From NCBI RefSeq assembly GCF_000213575.1, contig NZ_GL892004.1, forward strand, positions 62,001-126,000: DNA of 64,000 bases. Direction: 5' to 3'. Below the pieces are notes generated by a model that saw only the letters and a list, made by a program, of their open reading frames with translations, searched no databases and was not told where the DNA came from. Source of the DNA: Dysgonomonas mossii DSM 22836. Its GTDB lineage: Bacteria > Bacteroidota > Bacteroidia > Bacteroidales > Dysgonomonadaceae. The position numbers and the translations under genes are program-made. Positions 26,626 through 37,911 of the stretch are shown piece after piece; the first letter of the stretch is position 1; each line of letters begins with the position of its first letter.

Positions 26626-27537
26626 ATGGCCGATGCATATCACATACCGGTTTTGCTTCACGAAAGTATTGACGGGATGAATATTCACCCTGATAGTATT
26701 TGCGTCGATGTTACATTTGGCGGAGGCGGACACTCAAGAGAAATTCTGTCACGTCTCGGAGATAAAGGGCATCTCTATGCCTTCGATCAGGATGAAGATG
26801 CGATAAAAAACATTGAACCTAGCAATAAGTTCACTTTCATCCGCAGCAATTTCCGATATCTTAAAAATTTCATCAAGTATCATAATGTAGACGGTGTAGA
26901 TGCTATACTGGCTGATTTGGGCGTTTCGTCACATCACTTCGATGCCGAAGACAGAGGGTTCTCTTTTCGTTTCGAAGATAGCGACTTGGATATGCGTATG
27001 AATCGCAAGGGAGGAAAAACGGCTGCACAGATACTAAATACATACACAGAGGAAAAACTGGCAGATGTTTTTTACCTGTATGGTGAACTGAAACAATCGC
27101 GGCGGATTGCTTCCGTGATTGTGAAAACAAGAAAAGAAAAACCTTACAAGAAAACAAGTGATTTGCTTGCAACACTCAATTCATTTGTAGGGAGAGGAGA
27201 AAAAGAGAAAAAGATACTGGCTCAGGCATTCCAGGCTCTTCGCATAGAAGTAAATGAAGAGATGGAGGTGCTGAAGGAGATGCTGACGCAAGCTCTTGAC
27301 ATACTAAAACCAGGAGGACGGTTGTCAGTCATTACATACCATTCGCTCGAAGACCGTATTGTCAAAAACTTCTTCAAGACAGGAAATTTTGAAGGCAAAG
27401 TAGAAAAAGACTTCTTCGGAAACTTCGAAACTCCGTTCAAACTGATAAACAATAAAGTAATCACTCCATCAAAGGACGAGGAAGAACGCAACCCCCGATC
27501 AAGGAGTGCCAAACTAAGAGTTGCAGAAAAAGTTTGA
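26626..27537 (+). CDS. rsmH: 16S rRNA (cytosine1402-N4)-methyltransferase RsmH
   Basis: The 303-residue enzyme (formerly MraW) methylates C1402 of 16S rRNA with SAM. The N-terminal HIPVLLHESID, the SAM loop DVTFGGGGHSREIL (about 28-41), ADLGVSSHHFDAEDRGFSFR and the C-terminal VITYHSLEDRIVK and NPRSRSAKLR blocks are all characteristic. It is the second gene of the dcw cluster. Its stop TGA (27535-27537) is one base from the ftsL ATG. Confidence 0.97.
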   Translation: MADAYHIPVLLHESIDGMNIHPDSICVDVTFGGGGHSREILSRLGDKGHLYAFDQDEDAIKNIEPSNKFTFIRSNFRYLKNFIKYHNVDGVDAILADLGVSSHHFDAEDRGFSFRFEDSDLDMRMNRKGGKTAAQILNTYTEEKLADVFYLYGELKQSRRIASVIVKTRKEKPYKKTSDLLATLNSFVGRGEKEKKILAQAFQALRIEVNEEMEVLKEMLTQALDILKPGGRLSVITYHSLEDRIVKNFFKTGNFEGKVEKDFFGNFETPFKLINNKVITPSKDEEERNPRSRSAKLRVAEKV

Positions 27538-27538
27538 T

Positions 27539-27868
27539 ATGACAGTAAAAGATATAAAAAAGAAGATCATGTATATTCTTGGCGGGACTGTTCTCACCGA
27601 GGATTTCTTTTGGAAAAACGCACGTTTTATCATCACGGTCTTCGTTATCATTGTGCTGTACATCAGCAACAGGTATAGCTGTATCGAGAAAATGGCGAAA
27701 ATAGAATCTCTTCAACGCGAACTAAAAGACGCAAAGTATGAGTCTCTCACCATATCGGCCGAGCTGATGGGTGTAAGCCGTGAATCGAAAGTAGAAGATA
27801 TGGTTCAGAAAAACGGAGTTGATCTGAAACAAACAAAAGACCCAATATATAAGCTGGGAAAGAAATAA
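27539..27868 (+). CDS. ftsL: FtsL-like cell division protein
   Basis: I choose the ATG at 27539 (MTVKDIKKK, 109 residues) over an in-frame TTG at 27521 that would overlap rsmH. The protein has a short basic cytoplasmic end, one transmembrane helix (about 28-44) and a periplasmic coiled coil (about 48-85) in the bitopic layout of FtsL. Sequence identity to FtsL is always low, so the call relies on topology and on its position between rsmH and ftsI. FtsL would link FtsQ/FtsB to the FtsW-FtsI synthase. Confidence 0.85.
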   Translation: MTVKDIKKKIMYILGGTVLTEDFFWKNARFIITVFVIIVLYISNRYSCIEKMAKIESLQRELKDAKYESLTISAELMGVSRESKVEDMVQKNGVDLKQTKDPIYKLGKK

Positions 27869-27888
27869 ATAGTAAGAAAGAATAGAAG

Positions 27889-30090
27889 ATGGCGAAAAAA
27901 TCTGAAGGAACATCAAAGAATATAGCGATCAGCCGATATGGGTGGATTGCACTTATTATGTCCCTGATATTTATTGCAATTCTAGTATGTATATTTAATA
28001 TAAAGTATGTAGAAGGCTCTATGTGGAGGGAACTTGGCATACAGGAAACCGTAAAGAAAGATAGAGAAATACGCCCCAATAGAGGTAATATTTATTCCGA
28101 CGACGGACGCCTGTTGGCAACAAGCGAACCCCTCTACGGTGTATATGTCGACTTTATGGCTGACGGCATAAAGAAAGATACATTAATGAAATACGTTACG
28201 CCTCTGTCACAAGCTCTGGCGAAGAAGTTTCCCGACAGAAGTGCAGCCCAGTACAAAAGAGTAATATTAGACGGATGGGACTTGAGTCGTAAAGAATTAG
28301 CCCAAATAGAAAGAAATAGGGAGAGCGGTTCAAACAAAAAAGTAAAAGTTCGCAGCCGCTACGTGCGCATTATCCGCCCCGATATAAACTATATAGACCT
28401 GAAAGAAGTTCTCACCTATCCATTCTTTAGTCAGAGAAGCAATAGAAGCGGCTTGTTTACAGAAGAAAAAACAATGCGCTTAAAGCCTTTTGGTCGCCTT
28501 GCCGGAAGAACCGTAGGATCTATATACAAAGACTTTGACGCAGGAGGAACCAGTGGTCTGGAACTAAAATACGACTCTATACTAAAAGGGATTCCGGGGC
28601 TAAAAACACGCCAACGTGTGCAAGGTCGTTGGATAGACGTGGTACTGAACGAACCAACCGATGGATGGGATATAAAGACCACATTGAATGTAGATATCCA
28701 GGACTTAGCAGAGAAAGCGCTATACAACAAGCTGGTAGAAACCAATGCCGAATCAGGATGTGCTATCGTGATGGAAGTAGCTACAGGAGAGATAAAAGCC
28801 ATAACCAATCTCGACCGCTTGTCGCCGGGTGTTTATGCAGAAGGTAATCCAAATGCTTTTTCTTACATGTCTGAGCCGGGGTCTACCTTCAAGACAGTGT
28901 CACTGATGATTGCTCTTGAAGACGGAGTAGTTACACCCGATGAAGAAATTTTTGTCGGTAATGGATTGTTCGAATACAAGGGACGCATTGTAAAAGACCA
29001 CGACTGGCGCAAAGGACAAGACAAAGGCTATGTAACAGTGGCGAGAGGAATGTACTCTTCGCTGAATGTTGCTATCGCAAAAATGATATTAAAGGGTTAT
29101 GAAAATAATCCTCAAAAATATGTACAGCGTATCCATGATCTGGGTCTTACGAAGAAGATAGAATGGGATGTTCCACTGCAAGGAAAAGAGGGGACTTCTG
29201 TCATTCGTTTCCCTGATGACAAATCAAACCCATGGTCTAAAACCACATTACCGTGGATGTCATTCGGTTATGAGACACAAGTGCCGCCTATTTACATGCT
29301 GATGTTTTATAATGGTATCGCAAATAAAGGAAAGATGATTAAGCCGTTTCTCACCAAAGCCTTCATGAGAGACGGAAAAATAGAAGAAGAATTTGAAACC
29401 GAGATTATAAATCCTTCATTATGTTCCGAGAAGACCCTCAAAGAAGTGCAAGACATCCTAAGAGGTGTTGTAACCGATGGAACAGGAAAAACCATTGAAT
29501 CGGAAATGTTTCCTATCTCAGGAAAAACAGGAACGGCGATGATTGCAGCCAGAGGGGGATACGAAGGATATTATGTATCATTTTGCGGATATTTTCCTTC
29601 CGACAATCCCAAATATACTTGCTTTGTAGGTATACGCAGACCGCAGGGAATTCCATCAGGGGGACTTATGCCGGGAGCGGTATTTAAAACCATAGCCGAG
29701 GGAATATATACACGAAATACTGTAGCAACTCCGATATTAGCTCAGAAAGATACAGTAAACTCACTTATACCTATCGTTAAAAGTGGCTCGTTCAAAAATA
29801 CAGAGATTGTTTTGAAAAAATTAAAACAAGATTATAACTATTCGGGTGACAAAGTAGACTGGATAAGTACAGACTCTTCGATCAATGGTATTCTTCTTCA
29901 AAGCAATTCTTCTATCAAGCAGGGATTAGTTCCTAACGTCATAGGAATGGGAGCACGTGATGCCATATATTTATTAGAGCTTGAGGGACTGAAAGTAAAC
30001 CTTATCGGTGCAGGAAAGGTGAGACAGCAATCTATAGCTCCGGGAACAAGAACAACGAAAGGAGCAACCATAACCATAGAATTAAATTAA
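27889..30090 (+). CDS. ftsI: Division-specific peptidoglycan transpeptidase (PBP3) with PASTA domain
   Basis: The 733-residue class B penicillin-binding protein cross-links septal peptidoglycan. It has a membrane anchor (about 17-38), a pedestal domain ([16 protein letters not shown], about 65-80), and a transpeptidase domain with the catalytic motifs S332-T-F-K335, S391-L-N393 and K546-T-G548. A single PASTA domain closes the protein (about 676-733, [19 protein letters not shown]). PASTA is absent from E. coli FtsI but usual in Bacteroidetes. It lies 20 bases after ftsL and works with FtsW, encoded four genes downstream. Confidence 0.96.
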   Translation: MAKKSEGTSKNIAISRYGWIALIMSLIFIAILVCIFNIKYVEGSMWRELGIQETVKKDREIRPNRGNIYSDDGRLLATSEPLYGVYVDFMADGIKKDTLMKYVTPLSQALAKKFPDRSAAQYKRVILDGWDLSRKELAQIERNRESGSNKKVKVRSRYVRIIRPDINYIDLKEVLTYPFFSQRSNRSGLFTEEKTMRLKPFGRLAGRTVGSIYKDFDAGGTSGLELKYDSILKGIPGLKTRQRVQGRWIDVVLNEPTDGWDIKTTLNVDIQDLAEKALYNKLVETNAESGCAIVMEVATGEIKAITNLDRLSPGVYAEGNPNAFSYMSEPGSTFKTVSLMIALEDGVVTPDEEIFVGNGLFEYKGRIVKDHDWRKGQDKGYVTVARGMYSSLNVAIAKMILKGYENNPQKYVQRIHDLGLTKKIEWDVPLQGKEGTSVIRFPDDKSNPWSKTTLPWMSFGYETQVPPIYMLMFYNGIANKGKMIKPFLTKAFMRDGKIEEEFETEIINPSLCSEKTLKEVQDILRGVVTDGTGKTIESEMFPISGKTGTAMIAARGGYEGYYVSFCGYFPSDNPKYTCFVGIRRPQGIPSGGLMPGAVFKTIAEGIYTRNTVATPILAQKDTVNSLIPIVKSGSFKNTEIVLKKLKQDYNYSGDKVDWISTDSSINGILLQSNSSIKQGLVPNVIGMGARDAIYLLELEGLKVNLIGAGKVRQQSIAPGTRTTKGATITIELN

Positions 30091-30106
30091 CAAAAAAAAT
30101 ACAGAT

Positions 30107-31558
30107 ATGAAGTTGCAGGATTTACTTAAAAACATAGATGTAATAGAAATAAAGGGAGAACAGGATATAAATGTAACCGGAGTTTTTACAGACTCCCGCA
30201 AGGCAACTCCCGGATCGGTTTTCATTGCCCTTAAAGGCGTTCAGGTGGATGGTCACCTCTATATAAAAAATGCTTTGGAACTAGGAGCTAAAGTTATTCT
30301 TCACGAAAACAAAATAGATACTTCTAACGAAGGCATCACATATATAAAAGTAAAAGACAGTGCTGATGCTGCCGGAAAGATAGCGACACATTGGTATGGC
30401 GATCCTTCAAACAATCTGAAACTCGTAGGTGTGACAGGCACAAACGGAAAAACAACAACAGCCACACTCCTTTATGAGATGTTCCGCAAGCTGGGATATA
30501 AAGTAGGCTTGTTGTCAACCGTAGCCAATTATATAGATGGCAAAGTATATCATGCCACACATACTACCCCAGACCCTATTTCGCTGAACGAAATGCTGAA
30601 AAACATGGTAGATGCAGGGTGCGAATATGCCTTTATGGAAGTAAGCTCGCACGCCATTCATCAGAAACGTATAAGTGGTCTAAAATTCGAAGGCGGAATA
30701 TTTACCAACCTCACACAAGACCATTTGGATTATCATAAAACAATGGGCGAATACCTAAAAGCGAAGAAAGCTTTCTTCGACCAACTACCCGATACTGCAT
30801 TCGCTCTTACCAATATCGATGACAAAAACGGATTGGTAATGTTACAAAATACAAAGGCTAAAACAAGTACTTATTCTGTTCATTCTTTAGCCGACTTCAA
30901 AGCACGAATCATCGAAAAGCACTTCGATGGTACTGCAATAGAAATCAATGGCAAAGAGTTGCAAGTACAGTTTGTGGGAGTATTTAATGTATACAACCTG
31001 CTTGCTGTTTACGGGGCAACCATGTTGCTAGGACAAAGCTCGGAAGAGGCTTTGCTTGTGCTTAGTACTCTGAAGCCGGTATCAGGCCGGTTCGAGACAA
31101 TACGTTCATCTCAAGGCTTTACAGCTATTGTAGACTATGCCCATACGCCTGATGCACTTACCAATGTATTGGAAGCAATACATGAGGTATTGGAAGGAAA
31201 CGGCCGTGTAATAACAGTTGTAGGTTGCGGAGGAAACAGAGATAAGACAAAACGTCCAATCATGGCACGCGAAGCTGTTCGTTTGAGCGATCAGGTCATC
31301 CTCACATCCGACAATCCTCGCTACGAAGAGCCGCAAGCTATAATCAACGATATGGCAGACGGGCTAAACAGCGAACAATTAAAAAAAGCACTTCTGATTG
31401 TAGAACGTGAACAGGCAATAAAAACAGCATGCGCACTCGCTAAAGCGGGAGATGTAATCCTCATTGCAGGAAAAGGACACGAAGATTATCAAGATGTAAA
31501 AGGTGTAAAACATCATTTTGATGATAAAGAAATAGTTAAGAATATTTTTGGAGAATAA
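30107..31558 (+). CDS. murE: UDP-MurNAc-tripeptide synthetase MurE (meso-DAP type)
   Basis: The 483-residue cytoplasmic ligase adds the third amino acid to UDP-MurNAc-L-Ala-D-Glu. The ATP loop GTNGKTTT is at 111-118, with THTTPD and [10 protein letters not shown] after it. The selectivity motif DNPR at residues 402-405 indicates meso-diaminopimelate, as expected for a Gram-negative organism, rather than lysine. The order ftsI-murE-mraY is conserved, and here murF is absent from the cluster between murE and mraY. Confidence 0.97.
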   Translation: MKLQDLLKNIDVIEIKGEQDINVTGVFTDSRKATPGSVFIALKGVQVDGHLYIKNALELGAKVILHENKIDTSNEGITYIKVKDSADAAGKIATHWYGDPSNNLKLVGVTGTNGKTTTATLLYEMFRKLGYKVGLLSTVANYIDGKVYHATHTTPDPISLNEMLKNMVDAGCEYAFMEVSSHAIHQKRISGLKFEGGIFTNLTQDHLDYHKTMGEYLKAKKAFFDQLPDTAFALTNIDDKNGLVMLQNTKAKTSTYSVHSLADFKARIIEKHFDGTAIEINGKELQVQFVGVFNVYNLLAVYGATMLLGQSSEEALLVLSTLKPVSGRFETIRSSQGFTAIVDYAHTPDALTNVLEAIHEVLEGNGRVITVVGCGGNRDKTKRPIMAREAVRLSDQVILTSDNPRYEEPQAIINDMADGLNSEQLKKALLIVEREQAIKTACALAKAGDVILIAGKGHEDYQDVKGVKHHFDDKEIVKNIFGE

Positions 31559-31580
31559 TTAGAAAAATAAGAAAGACAAA

Positions 31581-32843
31581 ATGCTATATTATTTATTCGA
31601 TTACTTAGACAAATTAGATTTCCCGGGAGCAGGGATGTTTCGCTATGTCTCATTCAGGGCAGCGATGGCTGTAATATTCTCCTTGCTGATTTCTACGATT
31701 ATAGGAAGACGGATCATCGACAAATTGCAAAAGCTGCAAATCGGTGAAACAGTCCGTAATCTTGGTCTTGAAGGACAACTAAGTAAAAAAGGAACCCCTA
31801 CCATGGGCGGTGTTATCATTATTATAGCAATACTAACACCTGTGCTACTTTTTGCCCGAATAGACAATGTATATATCATTCTCATGTTGATTACAACAAT
31901 ATGGCTTGGTGCACTGGGTTTTCTGGACGACTATATAAAAGTTTTCAAAAAAGATAAAGAAGGGCTACAAGGTAAATTTAAAATAGTAGCACAGGTCGGA
32001 CTCGGCTTGATAGTAGGTCTGACAATATACCTGAGCCCCGATATAATTATCCGCGAAAATATAGAATATCGTAATCAGGATAATGTAATAGAGCGTGTAA
32101 GCTATGTAGCCGAAGGAGTAAAATCCACTCAAACAACAATCCCATTTATGAAAAATAACAACCTCGACTACGAGGATCTTGTTAGCTTTATGGGAGAATA
32201 TGCCGAACCGGCAGCATGGATACTGTTTGTATTCATCGTTATTTTTATTGTAACTGCTGTATCCAATGGAGCCAACCTTACCGACGGACTCGATGGATTA
32301 GCAGCCGGAAGCTCTGCCATTATCGGGGTAACACTCGGGATACTCGCGTATGTATCCGGACACATGGAGTTTGCCTCTTACCTCAACATTATGTTTATAC
32401 CCGGCAGTCAGGAGCTCGTGATATTTGCCGCTGCATTTATCGGAGCTACAATCGGGTTTCTTTGGTATAACTCTTTCCCGGCACAGGTTTTCATGGGAGA
32501 TACGGGAAGCCTCACACTAGGGGGAATTATCGGAGTTTTTGCGGTTGTCATTCACAAAGAACTGCTACTCCCTATACTATGCGGAATATTCTTTGTTGAG
32601 AGTATTTCGGTAATGATGCAAGTGGCGTTCTTCAAACTCACAAAGAAAAAATACGGAGAAGGTAGACGCATTTTCAAAATGACTCCTTTGCACCATCATT
32701 TCCAGAAAGCAGGAAATTCGGGAATACAAGCCTTGTTTCAAAAGCCAATAGGACCTATACCCGAATCGAAAATTGTAGTGCGTTTTTGGATTATTGGAAT
32801 TATTCTGGCAGTACTTACATTGGCAACATTAAAAATGCGATAA
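31581..32843 (+). CDS. mraY: Phospho-MurNAc-pentapeptide transferase MraY
   Basis: MraY transfers phospho-MurNAc-pentapeptide to undecaprenyl phosphate, making lipid I. The 420-residue protein keeps the key sites: KKGTPTMGG near 70, FLDDYIKV near 115, N232-L-T-D-G-L-D238 and the MTPLHHHF loop near 370. It is about 60 residues longer than E. coli MraY (360). The extra length lies at about residues 150-215 between membrane helices, and a similar long form is usual in Bacteroidetes. The gene is 22 bases after murE and 5 before murD. Confidence 0.97.
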   Translation: MLYYLFDYLDKLDFPGAGMFRYVSFRAAMAVIFSLLISTIIGRRIIDKLQKLQIGETVRNLGLEGQLSKKGTPTMGGVIIIIAILTPVLLFARIDNVYIILMLITTIWLGALGFLDDYIKVFKKDKEGLQGKFKIVAQVGLGLIVGLTIYLSPDIIIRENIEYRNQDNVIERVSYVAEGVKSTQTTIPFMKNNNLDYEDLVSFMGEYAEPAAWILFVFIVIFIVTAVSNGANLTDGLDGLAAGSSAIIGVTLGILAYVSGHMEFASYLNIMFIPGSQELVIFAAAFIGATIGFLWYNSFPAQVFMGDTGSLTLGGIIGVFAVVIHKELLLPILCGIFFVESISVMMQVAFFKLTKKKYGEGRRIFKMTPLHHHFQKAGNSGIQALFQKPIGPIPESKIVVRFWIIGIILAVLTLATLKMR

Positions 32844-32848
32844 AATAA

Positions 32849-34186
32849 ATGATGAACAAGATTATCATATTAGGAGGAGGAGAGAGTGGCGTAGGCTCGG
32901 CTATACTGGCACAAGCAAAAGGATTTGATGTTTTTTTATCTGACAGCGGGCCATTAAAAGACCAGTACAAAGCCGAACTAGATCAGTATGGCATCCCTTA
33001 TGAAGAAAAAGGACATACCGAAGACCTCATACTGGCTGCATCCGAGATCATCAAAAGCCCGGGTATTCCTAATTATGCACCCCTTGTTCACAAAGCAGCA
33101 GAGAAGGGAATTCCTATCCTATCGGAGATGGAATTTGCCAAACGCTACACATCGGCAAAAATGATCTGTATTACAGGCAGTAATGGGAAGACAACTACTA
33201 CCAGCCTCATCTATCATATACTGAAATCGGCAGGACTAAATGTAGGTCTTGGAGGTAACATCGGAAGAAGTTTTGCACGTCAGGTAGCAGAAGATAATTT
33301 CGACTATTATGTATTGGAACTAAGCAGTTTCCAATTGGAAAATATGTACTCGTTTAAAGCAGATATCGCCATTCTTTTAAATATCACACCCGATCATCTC
33401 GACAGATACGATCATGATATGCAAAAGTATGTAGATGCCAAAATGCGTATTGTACAAAACCAAACAGAAGAAGATGCTTTTATATTTTGGGAAGAAGACC
33501 CGATTGTAAGCAAAGAAATACAAAAGCTGGTATCGAAAGGCAAACAATATACATTTGCCGACCACAAAGTGGGTAATGCTATTGCATACCCCGAAAACAA
33601 TGAAATAAAAATAGATACTCCTAAATCGATTTTCATTATGAAAGAAGATTTACTAGCACTCGAAGGAACACATAACCTGTATAACTCGCTTGCATCAGGC
33701 ATTACGGCAAAGTTGCTGGATATAACAGATGAAAACCTGCGCCACTCACTTAGTGATTTTCAGGGAGTAGAACATCGCCTCGAAAAAGTAGCCAGAGTGA
33801 GAGGTATACAGTTTATAAACGACTCCAAGGCGACTAATGTTAATTCGTGCTGGTATGCTTTACAAAGCATGAAAACGAAGGTTGTACTCATCTTAGGAGG
33901 AACAGATAAGGGGAATGACTATACGGAGATCGAGCAATTGGTTAAAGATAAAGTTCGGGCTTTGGTTTTCCTCGGAGTTGACAACAGTAAGCTGCACAAA
34001 TTCTTTGATGGTAAAATAGACAATATCGTAGATACCTCATCAATGAAGGATGCAGTAGAAAAATCTTACGCATTGGCTCAAGAAGGAGATACGGTTTTGT
34101 TATCGCCTTGCTGTGCCAGTTTCGACCTCTTCCAAAATTATGAGGATAGAGGTGATCAGTTTAAAGAATACGTCAGAAAACTGTAA
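32849..34186 (+). CDS. murD: UDP-MurNAc-L-alanine:D-glutamate ligase MurD
   Basis: The 445-residue cytoplasmic ligase adds D-Glu to UDP-MurNAc-L-Ala. It shows a UDP-binding N-terminal domain (ILGGGESGVGSAILA), the ATP loop G110-SNGKTTTT, LELSSFQLE, NDSKATN and the C-terminal LSPCCASFDLFQNYEDRG. The first two codons are both ATG, so translation may begin at 32849 or 32852. It lies between mraY and ftsW with 5- and 6-base gaps. Confidence 0.97.
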   Translation: MMNKIIILGGGESGVGSAILAQAKGFDVFLSDSGPLKDQYKAELDQYGIPYEEKGHTEDLILAASEIIKSPGIPNYAPLVHKAAEKGIPILSEMEFAKRYTSAKMICITGSNGKTTTTSLIYHILKSAGLNVGLGGNIGRSFARQVAEDNFDYYVLELSSFQLENMYSFKADIAILLNITPDHLDRYDHDMQKYVDAKMRIVQNQTEEDAFIFWEEDPIVSKEIQKLVSKGKQYTFADHKVGNAIAYPENNEIKIDTPKSIFIMKEDLLALEGTHNLYNSLASGITAKLLDITDENLRHSLSDFQGVEHRLEKVARVRGIQFINDSKATNVNSCWYALQSMKTKVVLILGGTDKGNDYTEIEQLVKDKVRALVFLGVDNSKLHKFFDGKIDNIVDTSSMKDAVEKSYALAQEGDTVLLSPCCASFDLFQNYEDRGDQFKEYVRKL

Positions 34187-34192
34187 TCAAAA

Positions 34193-35434
34193 ATGGAATT
34201 CAATTTTTTAGGGCGGGCATTCAAAGGAGATAAAGTTATATGGTGCATATTTATCGCACTGTGTATTATCTCTTTGCTTGAAGTATTTAGTGCTACAAGT
34301 ACAATTGCCTACCGCCAACATAGCCACTGGGCACCGATACTGCGACATGCGGCATTCCTGCTTATTGGTTTTGCCCTCGTAATGTTTTTGCAGAGAGTTC
34401 CCAGCAAATATTTCTCAGTATTGCTACTGGGAATACCGCTATCTGCTGTTCTCCTTGTTATCACCATGTTTATGGGGCAAGATGTGAATGGAGCACAACG
34501 CTGGCTTGGAATCGGAGCATTTACGATACAACCTTCCGAGTTTGCTAAAATTTCGGCAATCGGTTTTGTCTCCTTCTTTTTAAGTAAGATGAAGCCTGAT
34601 AATGAAGGTTGGATATTCAAAACCCTTATCATTGGTATTGGAGCTCTATGCTTGCTTATTGCACCCGAAAACTTATCTACGGCATGTCTCCTTTTTGGCG
34701 TCTGCTTTATGCTTATGTTTATCGGACAGGTAAGCCTCAGGAAGTTAGGATTGATTGCTTTTGTTGGGCTTGCTGCTGTAGCTATTTTACTAGGCAGCCT
34801 TACGCTCCTCCCCGACTCTTTTGCAAAAGAATATTTACCGGGACGTTTGGCTACATGGAAAAACCGTATAGAAAGGCACTCGGGAGAAGATAAAGAGATG
34901 AGGAACGCCGACGGAACTATTGCTTATAAAATAACTGACGACAATTATCAGGTATCGCATGCCAAGATAGCTATAGCCAACGGCGGTATAATCGGCTTGC
35001 CGGGAAGCGGCGTGGAGCGAGATTTTCTTCCACAGGCCTACTCCGATTTTATATTTGCCATCATTCTTGAAGAAACCGGGCTGCTCGGGGGGCTATTCGT
35101 CTTGCTCTTATATGTCGCTCTGATGTTCAGGTGCGGCGTTCTAGCTTCAAAATGCGAAAAAAAGTTCCCGAGGTATCTTATACTCGGGTCTGCACTTATA
35201 CTCACAATACAGGCTTTGGCTAACATGGCCGTAGCTGTCAATCTGATTCCTGTTACAGGACAACCTCTGCCTCTGGTAAGCCGGGGTGGAACGTCTACCA
35301 TTATCACATGTGCCTATTTTGGCATTATTCTGGCATGCTCATCCCGACTCAACGATTCAGATCATGAAGATGTGGACGAAAGTATTGCCAATATAGATTT
35401 TGAACCCTATGTAAAAGATACAGAAGAACAATGA
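34193..35434 (+). CDS. ftsW: Septal peptidoglycan polymerase FtsW (SEDS family)
   Basis: This 413-residue membrane protein has about ten transmembrane helices and polymerises lipid II at the septum with FtsI. SEDS family features are GAQRWLGIGAFTIQPSEFAKI (near 100-120, quoted in part: QPSEFAKI), the extracellular loop before YQVSHAKIAIANGGIIG, and NLIPVTGQPLPLVSRGG near the C-terminus. A short acidic tail follows. The stop overlaps the murG start by 4 bases (ATGA), which suggests translational coupling. Confidence 0.96.
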   Translation: MEFNFLGRAFKGDKVIWCIFIALCIISLLEVFSATSTIAYRQHSHWAPILRHAAFLLIGFALVMFLQRVPSKYFSVLLLGIPLSAVLLVITMFMGQDVNGAQRWLGIGAFTIQPSEFAKISAIGFVSFFLSKMKPDNEGWIFKTLIIGIGALCLLIAPENLSTACLLFGVCFMLMFIGQVSLRKLGLIAFVGLAAVAILLGSLTLLPDSFAKEYLPGRLATWKNRIERHSGEDKEMRNADGTIAYKITDDNYQVSHAKIAIANGGIIGLPGSGVERDFLPQAYSDFIFAIILEETGLLGGLFVLLLYVALMFRCGVLASKCEKKFPRYLILGSALILTIQALANMAVAVNLIPVTGQPLPLVSRGGTSTIITCAYFGIILACSSRLNDSDHEDVDESIANIDFEPYVKDTEEQ

Positions 35435-36540
35435 AAAATCTGAGAGTTATTATTAGCGGAGGTGGAACAGGAGGCCATATATTTCCGGCAATAGCTATAG
35501 CTAACACCATCATGAAACGTTACGCTGACTCCGAAATACTTTTTGTTGGAGCCGAAGGACGCATGGAAATGGAAAAAGTTCCAAATGCAGGATACAAAAT
35601 AGAAGGGTTAAATGTAGTTGGGCTTAGCAGAAAAAATCCGATCAAGATATTTTCTACAATCTGGAAATTTCAGAAGAGCCTGAATCGGGCTAGCAAAATT
35701 ATAAAAGAATTCAATCCCGATATAGTGATTGGCGTGGGAGGATATGCCAGTGGACCAACTTTGTATAAAGCAAGTAAACTAGGTATCCCGACACTCATTC
35801 AAGAGCAAAATTCGTATGCCGGAATTACAAATAAGTTCTTAGGGAAGAAGGCTTCCAGCATTTGTGTTGCTTACGAAAATATGGAAAGATTCTTTCCAAA
35901 AAATAGGATAGTAATGACCGGCAACCCTTGTCGTGAAGAATTATTATCATCGAATATAACAAAAGAGGATGCCTATAGAGAGTTTAACCTCGACCCGAAT
36001 AAGAAAACAATTTTGGTTGTAGGTGGCAGTCTTGGTTCGAGAACAATAAACAAAAGTATATTTAGTGGAATAGATGCTTTGTCAGAGTCAGATATACAAA
36101 TCATTTGGCAATGTGGGAAATTATACTTTTTCGAACTGAATATGGATCTGGCATCGAAAGGGAATCCACAGAATGTTCATATCCATGAATTCATCTCCCG
36201 AATGGATCTAGCATATAAAGCTGCCGACTTGGTTATCTCCAGAGCAGGGGCAAGCTCTATCTCCGAACTATGTTTGTTGGGCAAACCTGTAATTCTTGTT
36301 CCTTCTCCAAATGTATCGGAAGATCATCAAACCAAAAATGCAATGGCACTGGTAAATAAAGATGCCGCTATCCTCATAAAGGATATTGAAGCAAATGATT
36401 TGCTGGTTAAAACAGCTTTGGAGACTATAAAAGATAAGGACAAGTTAAAAACCCTATCAGAAAATATTTTAAAATTGGCGCAACATGATTCGGCAAACCG
36501 AATTGTAGACGAAGCAATAAGACTAATAAAGCGAAAATAA
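35431..36540 (+). CDS. murG: UDP-GlcNAc:lipid I transferase MurG
   Basis: The 369-residue peripheral membrane GT28 enzyme adds GlcNAc to lipid I to form lipid II. The first Gly-rich loop is SGGGTGGHIFPA (residues 9-20), the second is VVGGSLGSRTIN, and the donor site is ISRAGASSISEL with PSPNVSEDHQTKNA. It overlaps ftsW by 4 bases and precedes murC by 3. Confidence 0.97.
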   Translation: MKNLRVIISGGGTGGHIFPAIAIANTIMKRYADSEILFVGAEGRMEMEKVPNAGYKIEGLNVVGLSRKNPIKIFSTIWKFQKSLNRASKIIKEFNPDIVIGVGGYASGPTLYKASKLGIPTLIQEQNSYAGITNKFLGKKASSICVAYENMERFFPKNRIVMTGNPCREELLSSNITKEDAYREFNLDPNKKTILVVGGSLGSRTINKSIFSGIDALSESDIQIIWQCGKLYFFELNMDLASKGNPQNVHIHEFISRMDLAYKAADLVISRAGASSISELCLLGKPVILVPSPNVSEDHQTKNAMALVNKDAAILIKDIEANDLLVKTALETIKDKDKLKTLSENILKLAQHDSANRIVDEAIRLIKRK

Positions 36541-36543
36541 AAC

Positions 36544-37911
36544 ATGAATAATATAAAAGCAGTATACTTCATCGGGATCGGTGGCATCGGGATGAGCAAT
36601 CTGGCTCGCTACTTTATGTCGAAAGGCAAAAAGGTAGCAGGGTATGATCGTACCGAAACACCATTGACAAAAGAACTGGTAAAAGAAGGCGCAGAAATTC
36701 ACTATTCGGACAGTGTAAGCCTGATACCCGAATACTGCAAAGAGAAGGATACGACATTAGTGGTGTATACTCCGGCTGTTCCGTCGGAGAACGAAGAGGT
36801 TATATATTTTCATCAGCAGGATTTTACCATACAGAAACGTGCTCAGGTTTTAGGAACTATCACCAAATCGAGTAAAGCACTCTGTTGTGCAGGAACACAC
36901 GGAAAAACAACTACCTCAAGTATGTTGGCACATATACTTAAACAATCCCACCTCGATTGTAATGCTTTCTTAGGCGGTATATTGAAAAATTATAGCAGCA
37001 ATCTTATGCTTTCAGACAAAAGTGAGTTTACCGTTATCGAAGCTGATGAGTACGACCGATCTTTTCACTGGCTGCATCCGTATATGGCTCTCATTACCTC
37101 TGTAGATCCCGATCATCTGGATATCTACAGAACGGAAGAAGAGTATCTCAAAAGCTTTGAAAAATTCACCACTCTCATCCAACAGGGAGGAGCATTGGTG
37201 ATGAAACACAATATAAAACTCTCACCCAAAGTTGGAGAAGATATTAAGGTATATACCTACTCCGAGGACAAAGGGGATTTCCATGCAAAGAATATAAAAA
37301 TAGGCAACGGCGAAATTCGCTTCGACTTTGTTACTCCAAAGGAAGTAATAGACAACATACAACTTGGCGTTCCTGTAAGAATCAACATAGAAAATAGTAT
37401 CGGAGCAATGGCTCTGGCATGGCTCAATGGTGCTACACCTGACGAACTGAGACATGCAATGCTTACATTTCAGGGGGCAAAGCGTCGTTTCGATTTTATC
37501 CTTAAAACAGATAAGATCGTGATGATAGACGACTATGCACATCACCCTCAAGAGCTGGCAGCAAGCATTACATCTGTTAAGGAATTATATCCTGACCGCA
37601 AGGTTACAGGCGTTTTTCAGCCTCACCTCTATAGCCGAACAAAAGATTTTGCCGATGAGTTTGCGAAGAGTCTTTCTTTGCTTGACGAACTCATTTTACT
37701 GGATATATATCCTGCAAGGGAAAAACCGATAGAGGGTGTGACTTCAAAAATAATTTTCGATAAGGTTACCTGTCCTAAAACATTGTGTAACAAGCAAGAA
37801 TTATTACCTTTATTGGAAAATAAAAATGATATTGAGGTTCTATTAACAGTCGGAGCAGGAGATATCGATCAATTGTTGGAAGCAATAAAAGAAGTTTTAG
37901 AAGATAAATGA
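36544..37911 (+). CDS. murC: UDP-MurNAc:L-alanine ligase MurC
   Basis: The 455-residue ligase starts the peptide stem by adding L-Ala to UDP-MurNAc. It shows GIGGIGMS at 11-18, the ATP loop GTHGKTTT at 117-124, EADEYDRSF, DPDHLDIY and the C-terminal DDYAHHPQEL and FQPHLYSRTK blocks. Its stop overlaps the ftsQ start by 4 bases. Confidence 0.97.
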   Translation: MNNIKAVYFIGIGGIGMSNLARYFMSKGKKVAGYDRTETPLTKELVKEGAEIHYSDSVSLIPEYCKEKDTTLVVYTPAVPSENEEVIYFHQQDFTIQKRAQVLGTITKSSKALCCAGTHGKTTTSSMLAHILKQSHLDCNAFLGGILKNYSSNLMLSDKSEFTVIEADEYDRSFHWLHPYMALITSVDPDHLDIYRTEEEYLKSFEKFTTLIQQGGALVMKHNIKLSPKVGEDIKVYTYSEDKGDFHAKNIKIGNGEIRFDFVTPKEVIDNIQLGVPVRINIENSIGAMALAWLNGATPDELRHAMLTFQGAKRRFDFILKTDKIVMIDDYAHHPQELAASITSVKELYPDRKVTGVFQPHLYSRTKDFADEFAKSLSLLDELILLDIYPAREKPIEGVTSKIIFDKVTCPKTLCNKQELLPLLENKNDIEVLLTVGAGDIDQLLEAIKEVLEDK

